A DNA stretch of 41,014 nucleotides from Chloroflexota bacterium (GTDB lineage: Bacteria; Chloroflexota; Dehalococcoidia; JACVQG01; JAHKAY01): assembly GCA_018825785.1 (NCBI GenBank), contig JAHKAY010000009.1, positions 1 through 41,014 of the forward strand. Reading direction: 5' to 3'. Both the position numbers and the translations under genes were made by a program. The notes under the pieces are model-generated. The model had not been told where the DNA came from. It ran no database searches and was given only the letters and a program-made list of their open reading frames with translations. Position 1 is the first letter of the stretch, and each line of letters begins with the position of its first letter. Of the stretch, positions 1 through 7,063 are shown in pieces.

Positions 1-737
1 CACGCCGTGTCGGCCTCCCGCGAAGCCCCACTGGCTTTGCCTGCCGCCACGGCTAGTGCAGACTTTCCGTCCTCGCCCCGGGCCGCGGCGTGCCTCTTGA
101 GAGCCGCCAGCCTCAGCCTCAAGCGCCTGGCACGTGCCCGGGCAGTCGACGCTGGGCCGCCAGTCGGCTCGTGCTCTTGCGGCATCCCCATATGGGAAAA
201 AGGTTCCTTATTCAAGTGAGCCCTCCAGATAGTGAACGCCGGATATGCCGTCGCACCACCCCTTTTTTGGCGGTCCCGGCTCCCCTTTGGCCGGCCCAGA
301 CGCTTGCCCTGGGCCACCGCCCTCCGCAGGCCAACCCGGGTCCGTTCACTGCGTCTTTCCCTCTCCCGCCGGGCTATGTCGGCCAGCAGGGAGATGATGG
401 ACTCCTAGAAGGGCAGTCGGGGGTCTAGGTACGGCTCCTGGTGGGAGTAAACCTTGACCCCCAGAGCATTCAGACGATGGATGTAAAGCAGGGTGGGGAG
501 CGGCCCCTCCCTGGTGAGCCGGTCGAGGCTCCATATCGCCACGATGCCAAACTTGTGCCTTCCAGCATCTTCAAAGAGGTCGTCGAGGCGCTCCCGCCGC
601 CGGGCACGAGAGGCGAAGTCCACATATTCCGCCACAACCGCATAGCCCTGCCCCTCAGCCCACCGCCGCAGCTCAAGAACCTGGTTCGCTGGCTCCTGGT
701 CATCGGTCGACACCCTGGCGTAGATGGCCGCCTTCAC
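1..737 (-). pseudogene. Serine recombinase (resolvase family), interrupted by an in-frame amber codon
   Basis: The GTG start at 737-735 follows an AGGGAAG ribosome site. The N-terminal part reads KAAIYARVSTDDQ, the catalytic-serine signature of the resolvase/invertase family, followed by the family's DRLTRE motif. The frame meets TAG at 407-405 directly after LDPRLPF. The same frame then continues as ESIISLLADIARRERERR, SERTRVGL and GKRLGRPKG, the long E-helix and start of the DNA-binding part, and stays open to the window edge. The break is therefore a nonsense codon inside one gene, not its natural end. TAG is a normal stop elsewhere in the window, so decay is likelier than recoding. The DNA beyond GRPKGSRDRQKRG is not recognisable as a resolvase HTH. 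The start overlaps the upstream gene's stop (GTGA), so the two were translationally coupled. Confidence 0.8.
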
Positions 738-1243
738 CGGGGCAGCTTCCCTTGATGGACGGCCAGCCTCCGGGAGATGGTCCTCGGGCTGACCTCTACA
801 CCCCGCCCCCTCAGAACCCCAGCAATCGCCCGGATGCCTAGCCCTTCCTGGGATAGTCGGCATATCTCCTGGTCAACACCTGGCGTCGTGGCTGAAAGAC
901 GGCCTTCCCTGCAGACGTGGCGTCTCACACCACTCTTGGGGCCACAGGGGTTTTTGGCACGCTTGAGACCCCCTTCCTCAGCCTGATTCTTGACAACCCC
1001 GAGGCCGGACAAGGTGTTCAGCCATCTCGTCTCGAGACGATCAGTCAGTACCGGATAGGCGGACCAGGACAGGACCTCCCCGGGCCTCAGTTCCCGTGGC
1101 ACCAGGACCAGGATAGGGAGACGGCCATGTGCCTGGTAAAAGCTAGCGACACCTTTCTCCAAGACTACGTCAACGCCGCAGGGGGCACCTAGTGGCTTCC
1201 TGCCGGCCATGATGGCGAAGGAGACCAGCTTATTCAGCTTCAT
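734..1243 (-). CDS. Hypothetical protein with C-terminal helix-turn-helix, coupled to the recombinase
   Basis: A 169-aa protein; I do not recognise its family. The start MKLNKLVSF (ATG 1243) is preferred over a longer frame because it forms an ATGA overlap with the small upstream ORF and has a GGAGAGG ribosome site just before it. Residues about 1-75 are compact and hydrophobic, including PILVLVPREL and a WSAYPVL segment. The last ~45 residues (DQEICRLSQEGLGIRAIAGV... SPRTISRRL) resemble the helix-turn-helix normally found at the C-terminus of Hin-type serine recombinases. The stop overlaps the GTG start of the broken recombinase, so this HTH protein may supply DNA binding or control for it. 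That role is inference. Confidence 0.55.
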   Translation of the reverse strand: MKLNKLVSFAIMAGRKPLGAPCGVDVVLEKGVASFYQAHGRLPILVLVPRELRPGEVLSWSAYPVLTDRLETRWLNTLSGLGVVKNQAEEGGLKRAKNPCGPKSGVRRHVCREGRLSATTPGVDQEICRLSQEGLGIRAIAGVLRGRGVEVSPRTISRRLAVHQGKLPR

Positions 1244-1410
1244 CCCTCTCCGCAAGATGGCACGGGGCCGTAGGAGAAGGTCCTCACCCTGCATAGTGGG
1301 CACCATGTGGTCTCGCCACCCTTGCAGGCCTTTGGGACTGGGTGGTGGGGACAGAGGGGGCCCCCGAGCCTAACCCTCTCCAGGAGAACGGGGCTCCTGA
1401 AGAAGGTCAT
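1240..1410 (-). CDS. Possible small zinc-binding protein
   Basis: A 56-aa frame from ATG 1410 to a TGA that overlaps the next start (ATGA). It contains CPHH and CPLCR pairs. Just upstream in the same frame lies HCAGCG, giving a Cys2-Cys2-like spacing, but no start codon precedes that pair before an in-frame TGA, so the gene may be 5'-truncated. The start-stop overlap and the cysteine pattern are the only support. The family is not recognised and the ORF could be a remnant. Confidence 0.35.
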   Translation of the reverse strand: MTFFRSPVLLERVRLGGPLCPHHPVPKACKGGETTWCPLCRVRTFSYGPVPSCGEG

Positions 1411-1572
1411 CCTACCGCAGCCCGCGCAGTGGGCGTAGTAGCCCTTGCCTGTCTCCTGGACAGGGGGCTCCGGCCCCGCAGGGGCAAGGGAGACTCAGAC
1501 CTGATGCAGACCTCTTCAATCGATTTCCGCCTATTAGTCCATCAAACCATCAATCCATCTATCAGGCGACCT

Positions 1573-1941
1573 CTACTTGCCTAAGCCTTGGAGGACAACC
1601 TTGATTTTCTCCTCAAGGCTGGCACTCTGGGAGAACTGTGCCTGGGCCAGGGCCTGCTCTGCCTGCTTCCTCGGGATGCCCAAGCTGGCCAGGGCCAGCA
1701 CTACGTCGCGAGCATCCCCCCCATTGCCCCCACCGGCCTGTGCGAGAATGGGAAGAACTTGGCCTGCTGCCTGGGATAGGACCTTCGCCTTCTCCAGAAC
1801 CTGGAGCGCGCTTGGGTCGAGGAGCCTCTGCAGGCCCACCTTCTTCTCGGCCAGCGCCCAGAGGAAGCCTAGGAAAGCATCGGGCACCCTCCACTCCCTC
1901 CCCATGAAGTCGTAGACCGTCTCCCCCTCCCCCTTCTCCAC
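1573..1941 (-). CDS. Hypothetical protein, probably the C-terminal half of a frameshifted gene
   Basis: A 122-aa frame from a GTG at 1941. It begins EKGEGETVYDFMGREW and ends with a helical Ala/Gln/Leu-rich part (VVLALASLGIPRKQAEQAL) that resembles the UBA-like three-helix tail of RuvA. Function is unknown. It overlaps the 3' end of the preceding frame by 73 nt. Adding one G to the G6 run at 1955-1950 (minus strand) would join the two frames seamlessly, so this is probably one ~270-aa protein split by a frameshift or a sequencing error. No convincing ribosome site precedes the GTG. Confidence 0.5.
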   Translation of the reverse strand: MEKGEGETVYDFMGREWRVPDAFLGFLWALAEKKVGLQRLLDPSALQVLEKAKVLSQAAGQVLPILAQAGGGNGGDARDVVLALASLGIPRKQAEQALAQAQFSQSASLEEKIKVVLQGLGK

Positions 1942-2381
1942 CAGATGGGCCCCCCTGCCTCCAACTCCCCGTTCTTTAATGCCTTGGGCAGGGAGTCCAG
2001 GAGTGCCAGAGGGAAGTCAAAGTAGTCTGCATTTTCGGCTAGCGACCACCAGCACCCCACCCCTTCTTGCCAAGACGCCACCACGTAGATCTCTATGTCA
2101 ACGGACAGGTGAGGAACAGTCTTCAGTGCCACCCTGAAGCGGGGGACCCCCAATACCCAGTGGCGGCTGGGGTGGGTCAGGAGCCGCTCTTCCGCAACTA
2201 GCCTGTCTATAGACTTCGACGTCCGCTGCCGCAGGGCTAGCTTCTGCAGTAGCGCCGGATAGGCGCACCAGGTACACATCCTGGGGTTCACGTCCTTTGC
2301 CAGGCCTGCTAGGACGGTTCCGATGGCCTCGGTGTAGCTTCCCGTGGGCGCGGTCCACTCAGCCAATGTATCGCTCCACAC
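1869..2381 (-). CDS. Hypothetical protein, N-terminal half of a probable frameshifted gene
   Basis: A 170-aa frame starting at GTG 2381, which overlaps the end of the upstream coiled-coil gene by 23 nt. Residues ~30-145 form a plausible mixed alpha/beta domain with a CTWCAYPALL stretch, and no family is recognised. After the G6 run at 1955-1950 the product becomes Arg/Gly/Trp-rich (WWRRGRGRRSTT), typical of an out-of-frame read, while the neighbouring frame turns protein-like. The real C-terminus therefore probably lies in the 1573-1941 frame. Its place in a minus-strand chain ending in a recombinase suggests mobile or phage-like origin. Confidence 0.5.
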   Translation of the reverse strand: MWSDTLAEWTAPTGSYTEAIGTVLAGLAKDVNPRMCTWCAYPALLQKLALRQRTSKSIDRLVAEERLLTHPSRHWVLGVPRFRVALKTVPHLSVDIEIYVVASWQEGVGCWWSLAENADYFDFPLALLDSLPKALKNGELEAGGPIWWRRGRGRRSTTSWGGSGGCPMLS

Positions 2382-2784
2382 GAGCCCCTATCTCTTTCTG
2401 TAGCTTCTCTAGGTGGACCTCGTGGAGCCTGTGGGTCAGGGCCGCTACTTCGTCAGCGCTCATATCTTTGACCTCCTTGTCCACCAACACCTCCCAGCGG
2501 CGGACGGTCGACCGAAGGGTCTCTACCTGGCGGCGATACTCCACGATGGCTTTCTGCCACCCCTCCTTCTCTCTTCTCAGGGAGGCATTCTCCTGGGCTA
2601 GTGCCTTGTTTTGGCCACGCAGCCTCTGGTTCTCAGCACTCAGCTTCCGAGCAATGGCCTCCAGCTCTTCCTCCCTGCCCAGGTAGAAGAGGGCGGCATT
2701 CTTGTGGGCTTGAATCTGGCTAGTCATGGCCTCCGCTTTTCCTGCTCCGGTCTTTTCTCCCTCGCAGTAGTCGTTCAGCTTCAT
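2359..2784 (-). CDS. Coiled-coil hypothetical protein
   Basis: A 141-aa protein, first gene of a minus-strand chain of accessory genes. Residues ~35-110 are a continuous coiled coil rich in Glu, Arg, Leu, Gln and Asn (NQRLRGQNKALAQENASLRR). The end (LHEVHLEKLQKEIGARVERY) is also helical. There is no signal peptide, membrane segment or enzyme motif. It is likely a structural or adaptor protein; phage or plasmid origin is possible from context. No clear ribosome site is seen before the ATG at 2784. Confidence 0.6.
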   Translation of the reverse strand: MKLNDYCEGEKTGAGKAEAMTSQIQAHKNAALFYLGREEELEAIARKLSAENQRLRGQNKALAQENASLRREKEGWQKAIVEYRRQVETLRSTVRRWEVLVDKEVKDMSADEVAALTHRLHEVHLEKLQKEIGARVERYIG

Positions 2785-2822
2785 CTCAGCCCGGCCCAGC
2801 CTAAGCCCCCTCCCGGCGGGGG

Positions 2823-2863
2823 GAGCTCGCCCTCGCCAGGTCTAGCCTCTGGCAGATAGGGAT
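2823..2863. repeat. Direct repeat copy 1 (41 nt)
   Basis: It matches 3801-3841 at 38 of 41 positions, both in plus orientation, with shared core CCTCGCCA and TCTAGCCTCTGGC. The two copies bracket the small membrane protein gene and mop. Confidence 0.75.
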
Positions 2864-2935
2864 AGAGATTTGCAGCAGAGCCGCTTGTTTGAGCCACTAC
2901 CGTTGGGGTAGAGTAGTAGGGCAAGCGGAGGTGCC

Positions 2936-3316
2936 ATGGGGACAATATTGTTTCTCCTGTTCGCTATCATTCCCGCTGTGCTGGCGAACCTGCTTGCCAA
3001 GTGGGCTAGGGGCGGACGGAGACAGTTCTTCGGAATGCTCATGATGGCATTGGGGAGTTCCACAGCCTGGCTGGGCTATCAACTTGGGTTCGTAGTGTCC
3101 GAGGAGTTACAGGGCTCGCAAGTCGTCATGACCACCTTCCCTGCAGCTGGTGTACTTGGGGTGGTTGTGGGCATAGGTATCGTCTTGTGGGGACTATACG
3201 TATGGTCATCCAAAGCGACGCCTGAATCTGAAGGAGTCAAACAGGGGACCAAGACGGAGCCCAAGGCACAAGCCTCTACAGATGCGGAGGCCAAGCCGAA
3301 GCGGAAGCGTAGTTGA
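2936..3316 (+). CDS. Small integral membrane protein, unknown function
   Basis: A 126-aa protein with three predicted membrane segments: residues ~3-20, ~35-55 (LMMALGSSTAWLGYQLGFVV) and ~70-90 (GVLGVVVGIGIVLWGLYVW). A hydrophilic, lysine-rich C-terminal tail follows (EPKAQASTDAEAKPKRKRS), probably cytoplasmic by the positive-inside rule. A GGAGGTG ribosome site lies 3-4 nt before the ATG. It is flanked by two copies of a 41-nt direct repeat and stands alone between opposite-strand accessory genes and mop. Family not recognised. Confidence 0.65.
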   Translation: MGTILFLLFAIIPAVLANLLAKWARGGRRQFFGMLMMALGSSTAWLGYQLGFVVSEELQGSQVVMTTFPAAGVLGVVVGIGIVLWGLYVWSSKATPESEGVKQGTKTEPKAQASTDAEAKPKRKRS

Positions 3317-3537
3317 GGTGGGAAATAGCGGTACATAGTTAGACAGTCAACCGGTGAAATCCGCAGGCAGTCGGGACCGGCAGGGCCACCCAAGAATATG
3401 GCCAGAGGTTGCTCTGAGATACACCCGTTTTGGGGCGGCAGACGTGGGCACCGCCTGACGCTGGACAATGCCCGAAGGTTCATTCCCAAAACCACCGACT
3501 TGTTCCAGAGGGTCCGACGACGTACACATAAGTACAG

Positions 3538-3546
3538 TGGTATAAT
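3538..3546 (+). promoter_or_regulatory. Extended -10 promoter of mop
   Basis: TGG-TATAAT is a perfect extended -10 element 39 nt before the mop start. No good -35 lies at 17 nt. The same TGn-TATAAT pattern occurs before tig, aspS and fmdB. A GGGGGG run before the ATG can serve as ribosome site. Confidence 0.7.
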
Positions 3547-3585
3547 CCTCTAAGGTGGCATACTGCTCTACAGGGGGGTTCAGAA

Positions 3586-3789
3586 ATGTTAAGCGCACGG
3601 AATCAGTTCAGAGGTGCAATCAAGTCGGTGAAGCTGGATGGAGTCATGGCCGAGGTGGTAGTGGCAGTGGGAAATATTGAGGTAGTCTCCCTTATCAGTC
3701 GTGCCTCAGCCGAACACCTGGGACTGAAGGTCGGCGACGAGGTAACCGCGGTAATCAAGGCTACGGAAGTAATGGTGGCCAAAGCCTGA
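3586..3789 (+). CDS. mop: Molbindin, Mop-type molybdate-binding protein
   Basis: A 67-aa single Mop/TOBE domain: LSARNQFRGAIKSVKLDGVM, then AEVVVAVGNIEVVSLISR, then LGLKVGDEVTAVIKATEVMV. This is the usual length and motif order for molbindins, which form hexamers that bind molybdate or tungstate oxyanions in the cytoplasm and buffer metal for molybdopterin enzymes. It stands alone with its own extended -10 promoter. No modABC transporter or molybdenum cofactor gene is adjacent, so it is probably a storage protein for enzymes encoded elsewhere. Confidence 0.92.
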   Translation: MLSARNQFRGAIKSVKLDGVMAEVVVAVGNIEVVSLISRASAEHLGLKVGDEVTAVIKATEVMVAKA

Positions 3790-3800
3790 TACGGCGCCGT

Positions 3801-3841
3801 GAGCCCGCCCTCGCCAAGTCTAGCCTCTGGCGGATAGGGAT
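3801..3841. repeat. Direct repeat copy 2 (41 nt)
   Basis: Second copy of the 2823-2863 repeat, starting 11 nt after the mop stop. Three mismatches separate the copies. Confidence 0.75.
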
Positions 3842-3928
3842 GCAGATAGGGATATTGTTTTCACCAGCTCTGGCTCCCTCTCCACTTCACATCAGCAAAG
3901 AGGGGCGCTTGTACACTGGCACGGCAGC

Positions 3929-4070
3929 CTATTCCCTGACAGGCCCGGCTTCCGATGGCAGGCGCTGTTGCAGCGCCTGAACCAAGTTCTTCATGTCCCG
4001 GGCGTTCCTCACGCCGTAGTCAGCATAACAGTTGTTGAAGAGGTGACTTCGGCCACAGGCGCGACGCTCG
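3929..4070 (-). pseudogene. C-terminal fragment of a DUF72 (YecE-like) protein
   Basis: The minus-strand frame reads HLFNNCYADYGVRNARDMKN LVQ and ends at TAG 3931-3929. The FNN-x-Y...A-x-NA pattern is the conserved C-terminal signature of DUF72 proteins, which are TIM-barrel-like and of unclear function. There is no start codon or N-terminal part: upstream the frame runs straight into the truncated tRNA-Glu at 4071. This is therefore a broken gene end left by a deletion or insertion. I am fairly confident of the family from this short motif and certain that the gene is incomplete. Confidence 0.6.
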
Positions 4071-4132
4071 ACTCGAACCCCTGATTTCCGGCTTGAAAGG
4101 CCGACGTCCTAGGCCACTAGACGATGGGGGCC
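4071..4132 (-). pseudogene. tRNA-Glu (TTC), 3'-truncated in the T-loop
   Basis: From 4132 the minus strand reads GGCCCCCATCGTCTAGTGGC, a D-arm, then an anticodon stem TCGGC/GCCGG around loop CTTTCAA (anticodon TTC, Glu), then AGGGG and TTCGAGT of the T-arm. The sequence then changes to CGAGCGTCGC, which cannot pair with AGGGG, and no complement of the acceptor stem follows. The last ~15-20 nt of the tRNA, with its acceptor arm, are replaced by the DUF72 fragment. A good promoter is retained. Confidence 0.8.
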
Positions 4133-4138
4133 GGAGAG

Positions 4139-4167
4139 AGTATACCAGCCCCCCTGGCATGGGGCAA
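4139..4167 (-). promoter_or_regulatory. Promoter of the truncated tRNA-Glu
   Basis: Minus-strand TTGCCC (4167-4162), 17-nt spacer, TATACT (4144-4139), then 6 nt to the tRNA 5' end. The promoter is intact although the tRNA is not. Confidence 0.6.
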
Positions 4168-4399
4168 CAAAAAAAGAGAGAAGAGCGCTCGGCCATCCGG
4201 CCTCCCACCCTTCAATTAAATAGTATACCACATTTTTAGGTCATTTGTCAAGTTTCAGATTGGGGATGTCTGTTCGGTCACGGTTGATGCCTCATAGGAA
4301 GTTGGGTATCCTCTCTTTATTTGCGGATGCTCTTGCTGGTCATCTAATAACGGCTCGCATACTTGACCCAAGAGTAAAGCAAAGTAGTAGAATATTGCC

Positions 4400-5146
4400 A
4401 TGTCAATATTGCTTTCTATCTTCTTTTGGTGGTGGCGCATAATGTTTGCTGCCTCCTTGTTGGTTGGTGGCTTGGGGTTCATATATGACGCTATACAGAC
4501 CAGGTCTGTTTTGGGTCTATCTTGGTTTCAATTGTCCTTTGCGCTATTTGGCATATCGTCTCTGATAGTCCTTGGCCAGTTGTCTTTTCGACTCCGCCAA
4601 TTGGAGAGTAGGAAACCCGTGATGCGCGTTTGTGGGTGTGAAAACGAAAGGGCACCATTGGTGAACAGGGCTACTGGGCAAGTAATCGGCACCCCTGATT
4701 TCACTCACGCAGTTTTCGCTAACGACCCGCCGATGTCAACTAGGGGCGCCATGGCGGAGAAGGTTGTTGCTCACATCGAGTTCTTCGACACCTCGCGCTC
4801 CAACTTGATATTCCCAGCAATGGTCGGGAGATGGTCAGAAACACCCGAAAGAGCACAAGTAGGTCCTAGAGTTGTTGAGACGAATCAAGTAGATATTGCT
4901 CCAAACGCGATGCCTCGTCGCCTAGACATCGTGCTAAAGTACCAAGCTGAGGCTGACTGTTATGGCCTCAATAATGACACACCGCAGCGAGCTCCTTCAG
5001 GGTGGCGTGATATGGCAAGAAGGATGCCTCCTGGTAGGTACGCTGTGAGGATACGCCTTCGTGGAGTTAATGTAGATAGCATGTTCTGGTTTAGTCTTGA
5101 AAATGGTGGTCTTGGTCAGCAGGTCAGCCTGCAACCTGCCTCCTGA
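4400..5146 (+). CDS. Membrane-anchored hypothetical protein
   Basis: A 248-aa protein. Two N-terminal membrane segments (residues ~3-30 and ~40-65) are followed by a soluble domain of ~180 residues. No family is recognised; the soluble part is rich in beta-type sequence (VVAHIEFFDTS, RYAVRIRLRGVNVD). Base use is clearly more AT-rich than the neighbouring core genes, which suggests acquisition by transfer. A TAGAAT box ends 6 nt before the ATG with TTGACC 19 nt further upstream, and there is no evident ribosome site. The 267 nt between the tRNA fragment and this gene hold no other feature I can support. Confidence 0.6.
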   Translation: MSILLSIFFWWWRIMFAASLLVGGLGFIYDAIQTRSVLGLSWFQLSFALFGISSLIVLGQLSFRLRQLESRKPVMRVCGCENERAPLVNRATGQVIGTPDFTHAVFANDPPMSTRGAMAEKVVAHIEFFDTSRSNLIFPAMVGRWSETPERAQVGPRVVETNQVDIAPNAMPRRLDIVLKYQAEADCYGLNNDTPQRAPSGWRDMARRMPPGRYAVRIRLRGVNVDSMFWFSLENGGLGQQVSLQPAS

Positions 5147-5259
5147 TGAGAGCCATTTGCCACTTTTGAGGAACCTCAGCAAGGGCTCTTGTTCCCTATC
5201 CGTTGACGGATTAGGAGTTGCTTGTCTATCCCTTTCTGGTAGTATGGCAACCCCTTTCT

Positions 5260-5331
5260 GTCATTCTGAGCGACGCGAAGAATCTCGGAGATTCCTCGTC
5301 GTCCCGATGAATCGGGACTCCTCAGAATGAC
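5260..5331. repeat. 72-nt palindromic repeat, copy 1
   Basis: Terminal inverted repeats GTCATTCTGAG and CTCAGAATGAC enclose two inner hairpins: CGAAGAATCTC/GAGATTCCTCG and a perfect GTCCCGAT/ATCGGGAC. A second 72-nt copy lies at 14148-14219. It sits between the membrane protein gene and the argC stop. It resembles a non-coding MITE or REP-like element. Confidence 0.85.
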
Positions 5332-5339
5332 GCCGTCTG

Positions 5340-6374
5340 TCATGGGAATAGCGCTGGGGCTTCCAGGCCGAGGGTTTCGGGGAGGCCCAGCATCAGGTTC
5401 ATGTTCTGGACGGCCTGCCCCGCCGCCCCCTTTACCAGGTTGTCTATCGCCGAGAGGACAATGAGCCGGCCCGTCCTGGGGTCCAGGGTGGGGTGGACAA
5501 GACAGAGGTTGCTCCCCAGGGTGTGCTTGGTGTGGGGAGAGGAGTCCACCACCCGCACAAATGGCTCCCCCCGGTAGAACCGGCGGTAGAGCTCCAAGAG
5601 GTCCTTCTCCCCTTTTTCATCGGCGGGGAGCTTGCCGGGTATCAGAGAGGCATAGCAGGTAGCGAGGATGCCCCGGGTCATGGGGACCAGGTGAGGCACA
5701 AAGGTAATCCGCAGGGGCTCCGGGGAGAGGGGGTTGAGCTCCTGGGCCATCTCCGCCAGGTGGCGGTGGCCCTCCAGGGCATAGGCCGAGACATCCTCGT
5801 TGGCCTCGGCGAAATGGATGTTGAGGCTGAGTGCCCGCCCCGCCCCGGAGACCCCCGACTTGGCATCAATGATAACCGTGGTGCTGATGAGGCCCTCCTT
5901 GAGGGCGGGGGCCAGGGCCAGGATGGCGGCGGTGGGATAGCACCCCGGGTTGGCCACAACCCGGGCCTTTTTTATATCCCCCCGGTGGAGCTCCGGCAGG
6001 CCGTAGACCGCCTCGGGGAGGAGCCCGGGGGCAGGGTGTTTCGTCTCATACCACCTCTCATACTCCCCGGCATCCTTCAGGCGGAAATCGGCGCTGATGT
6101 CCACCACCTTGATTCCCTTTCTTATGTAAGGCAGAAGGGCCTCGGCGCTGGCCTTATGGGGAAGGGCGGAGAAAAGGAAGTCCACCTCCCCTGGTTCCTG
6201 GGTGATGGGCAGGTCAAGGGCAAGAAGGTGAGGGAGGGCCTGGGCAAGGGTCTGCCCTGCCAGGCCCCGGCCGGTGACGGAGGTGAGCCTCACACGGGGA
6301 TGGCGGGAGAGGAGGCGCGCCAGCTCCATCCCGGCGTAGCCGGTAACATTGATGATGCCTACCCGTGGTTCCAT
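5340..6374 (-). CDS. argC: N-acetyl-gamma-glutamyl-phosphate reductase
   Basis: A 344-aa protein of full family length. It catalyses the NADPH-dependent reduction of N-acetylglutamyl phosphate to the semialdehyde, the third step of arginine biosynthesis, in the cytoplasm. The N-terminal nucleotide-binding motif GIINVTGYAGMEL and the catalytic Cys145 in ANPGCYPTA are visible, as is HKASAEALLPYI. It is the last gene of a three-gene minus-strand operon (phosphatase, nth, argC), starting 2 nt after the nth stop. No other arg gene lies in the window, so this enzyme is separated from the rest of its pathway. Confidence 0.97.
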   Translation of the reverse strand: MEPRVGIINVTGYAGMELARLLSRHPRVRLTSVTGRGLAGQTLAQALPHLLALDLPITQEPGEVDFLFSALPHKASAEALLPYIRKGIKVVDISADFRLKDAGEYERWYETKHPAPGLLPEAVYGLPELHRGDIKKARVVANPGCYPTAAILALAPALKEGLISTTVIIDAKSGVSGAGRALSLNIHFAEANEDVSAYALEGHRHLAEMAQELNPLSPEPLRITFVPHLVPMTRGILATCYASLIPGKLPADEKGEKDLLELYRRFYRGEPFVRVVDSSPHTKHTLGSNLCLVHPTLDPRTGRLIVLSAIDNLVKGAAGQAVQNMNLMLGLPETLGLEAPALFP

Positions 6375-6376
6375 CG

Positions 6377-7063
6377 TCAGACCCTTTCCATAACCTGCTC
6401 TCTTTTGACTACGGGATAGAATACACCATAGCTGGGACAGATGCTATTCACCGGGCAGAGGGGACAGCGGGGTTTTCTTGCCCGGCATATCCTTCTCCCG
6501 TGCTCCAGGAGGTAGAGGTGAAAGGGATAGAAACCAGCCGGGGGGACAATGGCCTCCAGGAGCTCGTGGGCCTTCTCCCGGCCGGTGCCGGGGGGGAGAA
6601 GGCCCAGCCGGACGGCTACCCGGTGGACATGGGTATCCACGGGCAGGGCGGGCTTCCCCAAGGAGAAGAGGAGCACCACCGCCGCCGTCTTGGGGCCCAC
6701 CCCCGGCAGGGAGCGGAGCCAAGCCCGGGCCTCCGCCGTGGGCAGGGCCCTGAGGAACTCCAGGTCCGGCCTCCCCCTCCTTCTCTCTATCTCCTGCAAA
6801 ATGGCCTTTAGCCTGCTCGCCTTTATCCGGGCCAGGCCCCCCTGCCTTATGGGCCGGGCAATCTCTACCTCAGAGGCCCCGGCCATCTCCTCCCAGGAGG
6901 CAAAACGCCTTTTCAGGGCCTCAAAGGCAGGATGCGAGTTCCTGTCAGAGGTATTCTGGGAAAGGACCGTAAGGACCAGCTCGGTCAGCGGGTCAAAGCG
7001 GCTGGGAGGGGGGAGAGAGCCGTATTCCCTCGCCAGTCGGGCCATGAGCTCGGATATGTTCAC
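6377..7063 (-). CDS. nth: Endonuclease III, DNA glycosylase/AP lyase
   Basis: A 228-aa protein that removes oxidised pyrimidines and cleaves abasic sites in base excision repair. The helix-hairpin-helix LPGVGPKTAAVVLL carries the catalytic lysine, and VDTHVHRV carries the catalytic aspartate. The C-terminal iron-sulfur cluster motif is C-x6-C-x2-C-x5-C at residues ~193, 200, 203 and 209. The GTG start overlaps the phosphatase stop (GTGA), indicating translational coupling. Confidence 0.95.
   Translation of the reverse strand: MNISELMARLAREYGSLPPPSRFDPLTELVLTVLSQNTSDRNSHPAFEALKRRFASWEEMAGASEVEIARPIRQGGLARIKASRLKAILQEIERRRGRPDLEFLRALPTAEARAWLRSLPGVGPKTAAVVLLFSLGKPALPVDTHVHRVAVRLGLLPPGTGREKAHELLEAIVPPAGFYPFHLYLLEHGRRICRARKPRCPLCPVNSICPSYGVFYPVVKREQVMERV

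Noticed and set aside
7-428. Plus-strand frames at the left edge
   Set aside because: They are complementary to the continuing recombinase frame on the minus strand, whose E-helix and GRPKG motifs are recognisable.
3316-3537. A gene between the small membrane protein and mop
   Set aside because: All frames here are short, lack ribosome sites and show no family resemblance; the stretch ends in the mop promoter.
5493-6419. 308-aa plus-strand frame over argC
   Set aside because: Gly/Val/Glu-rich shadow of argC on the opposite strand. Complete argC motifs lie on the minus strand.
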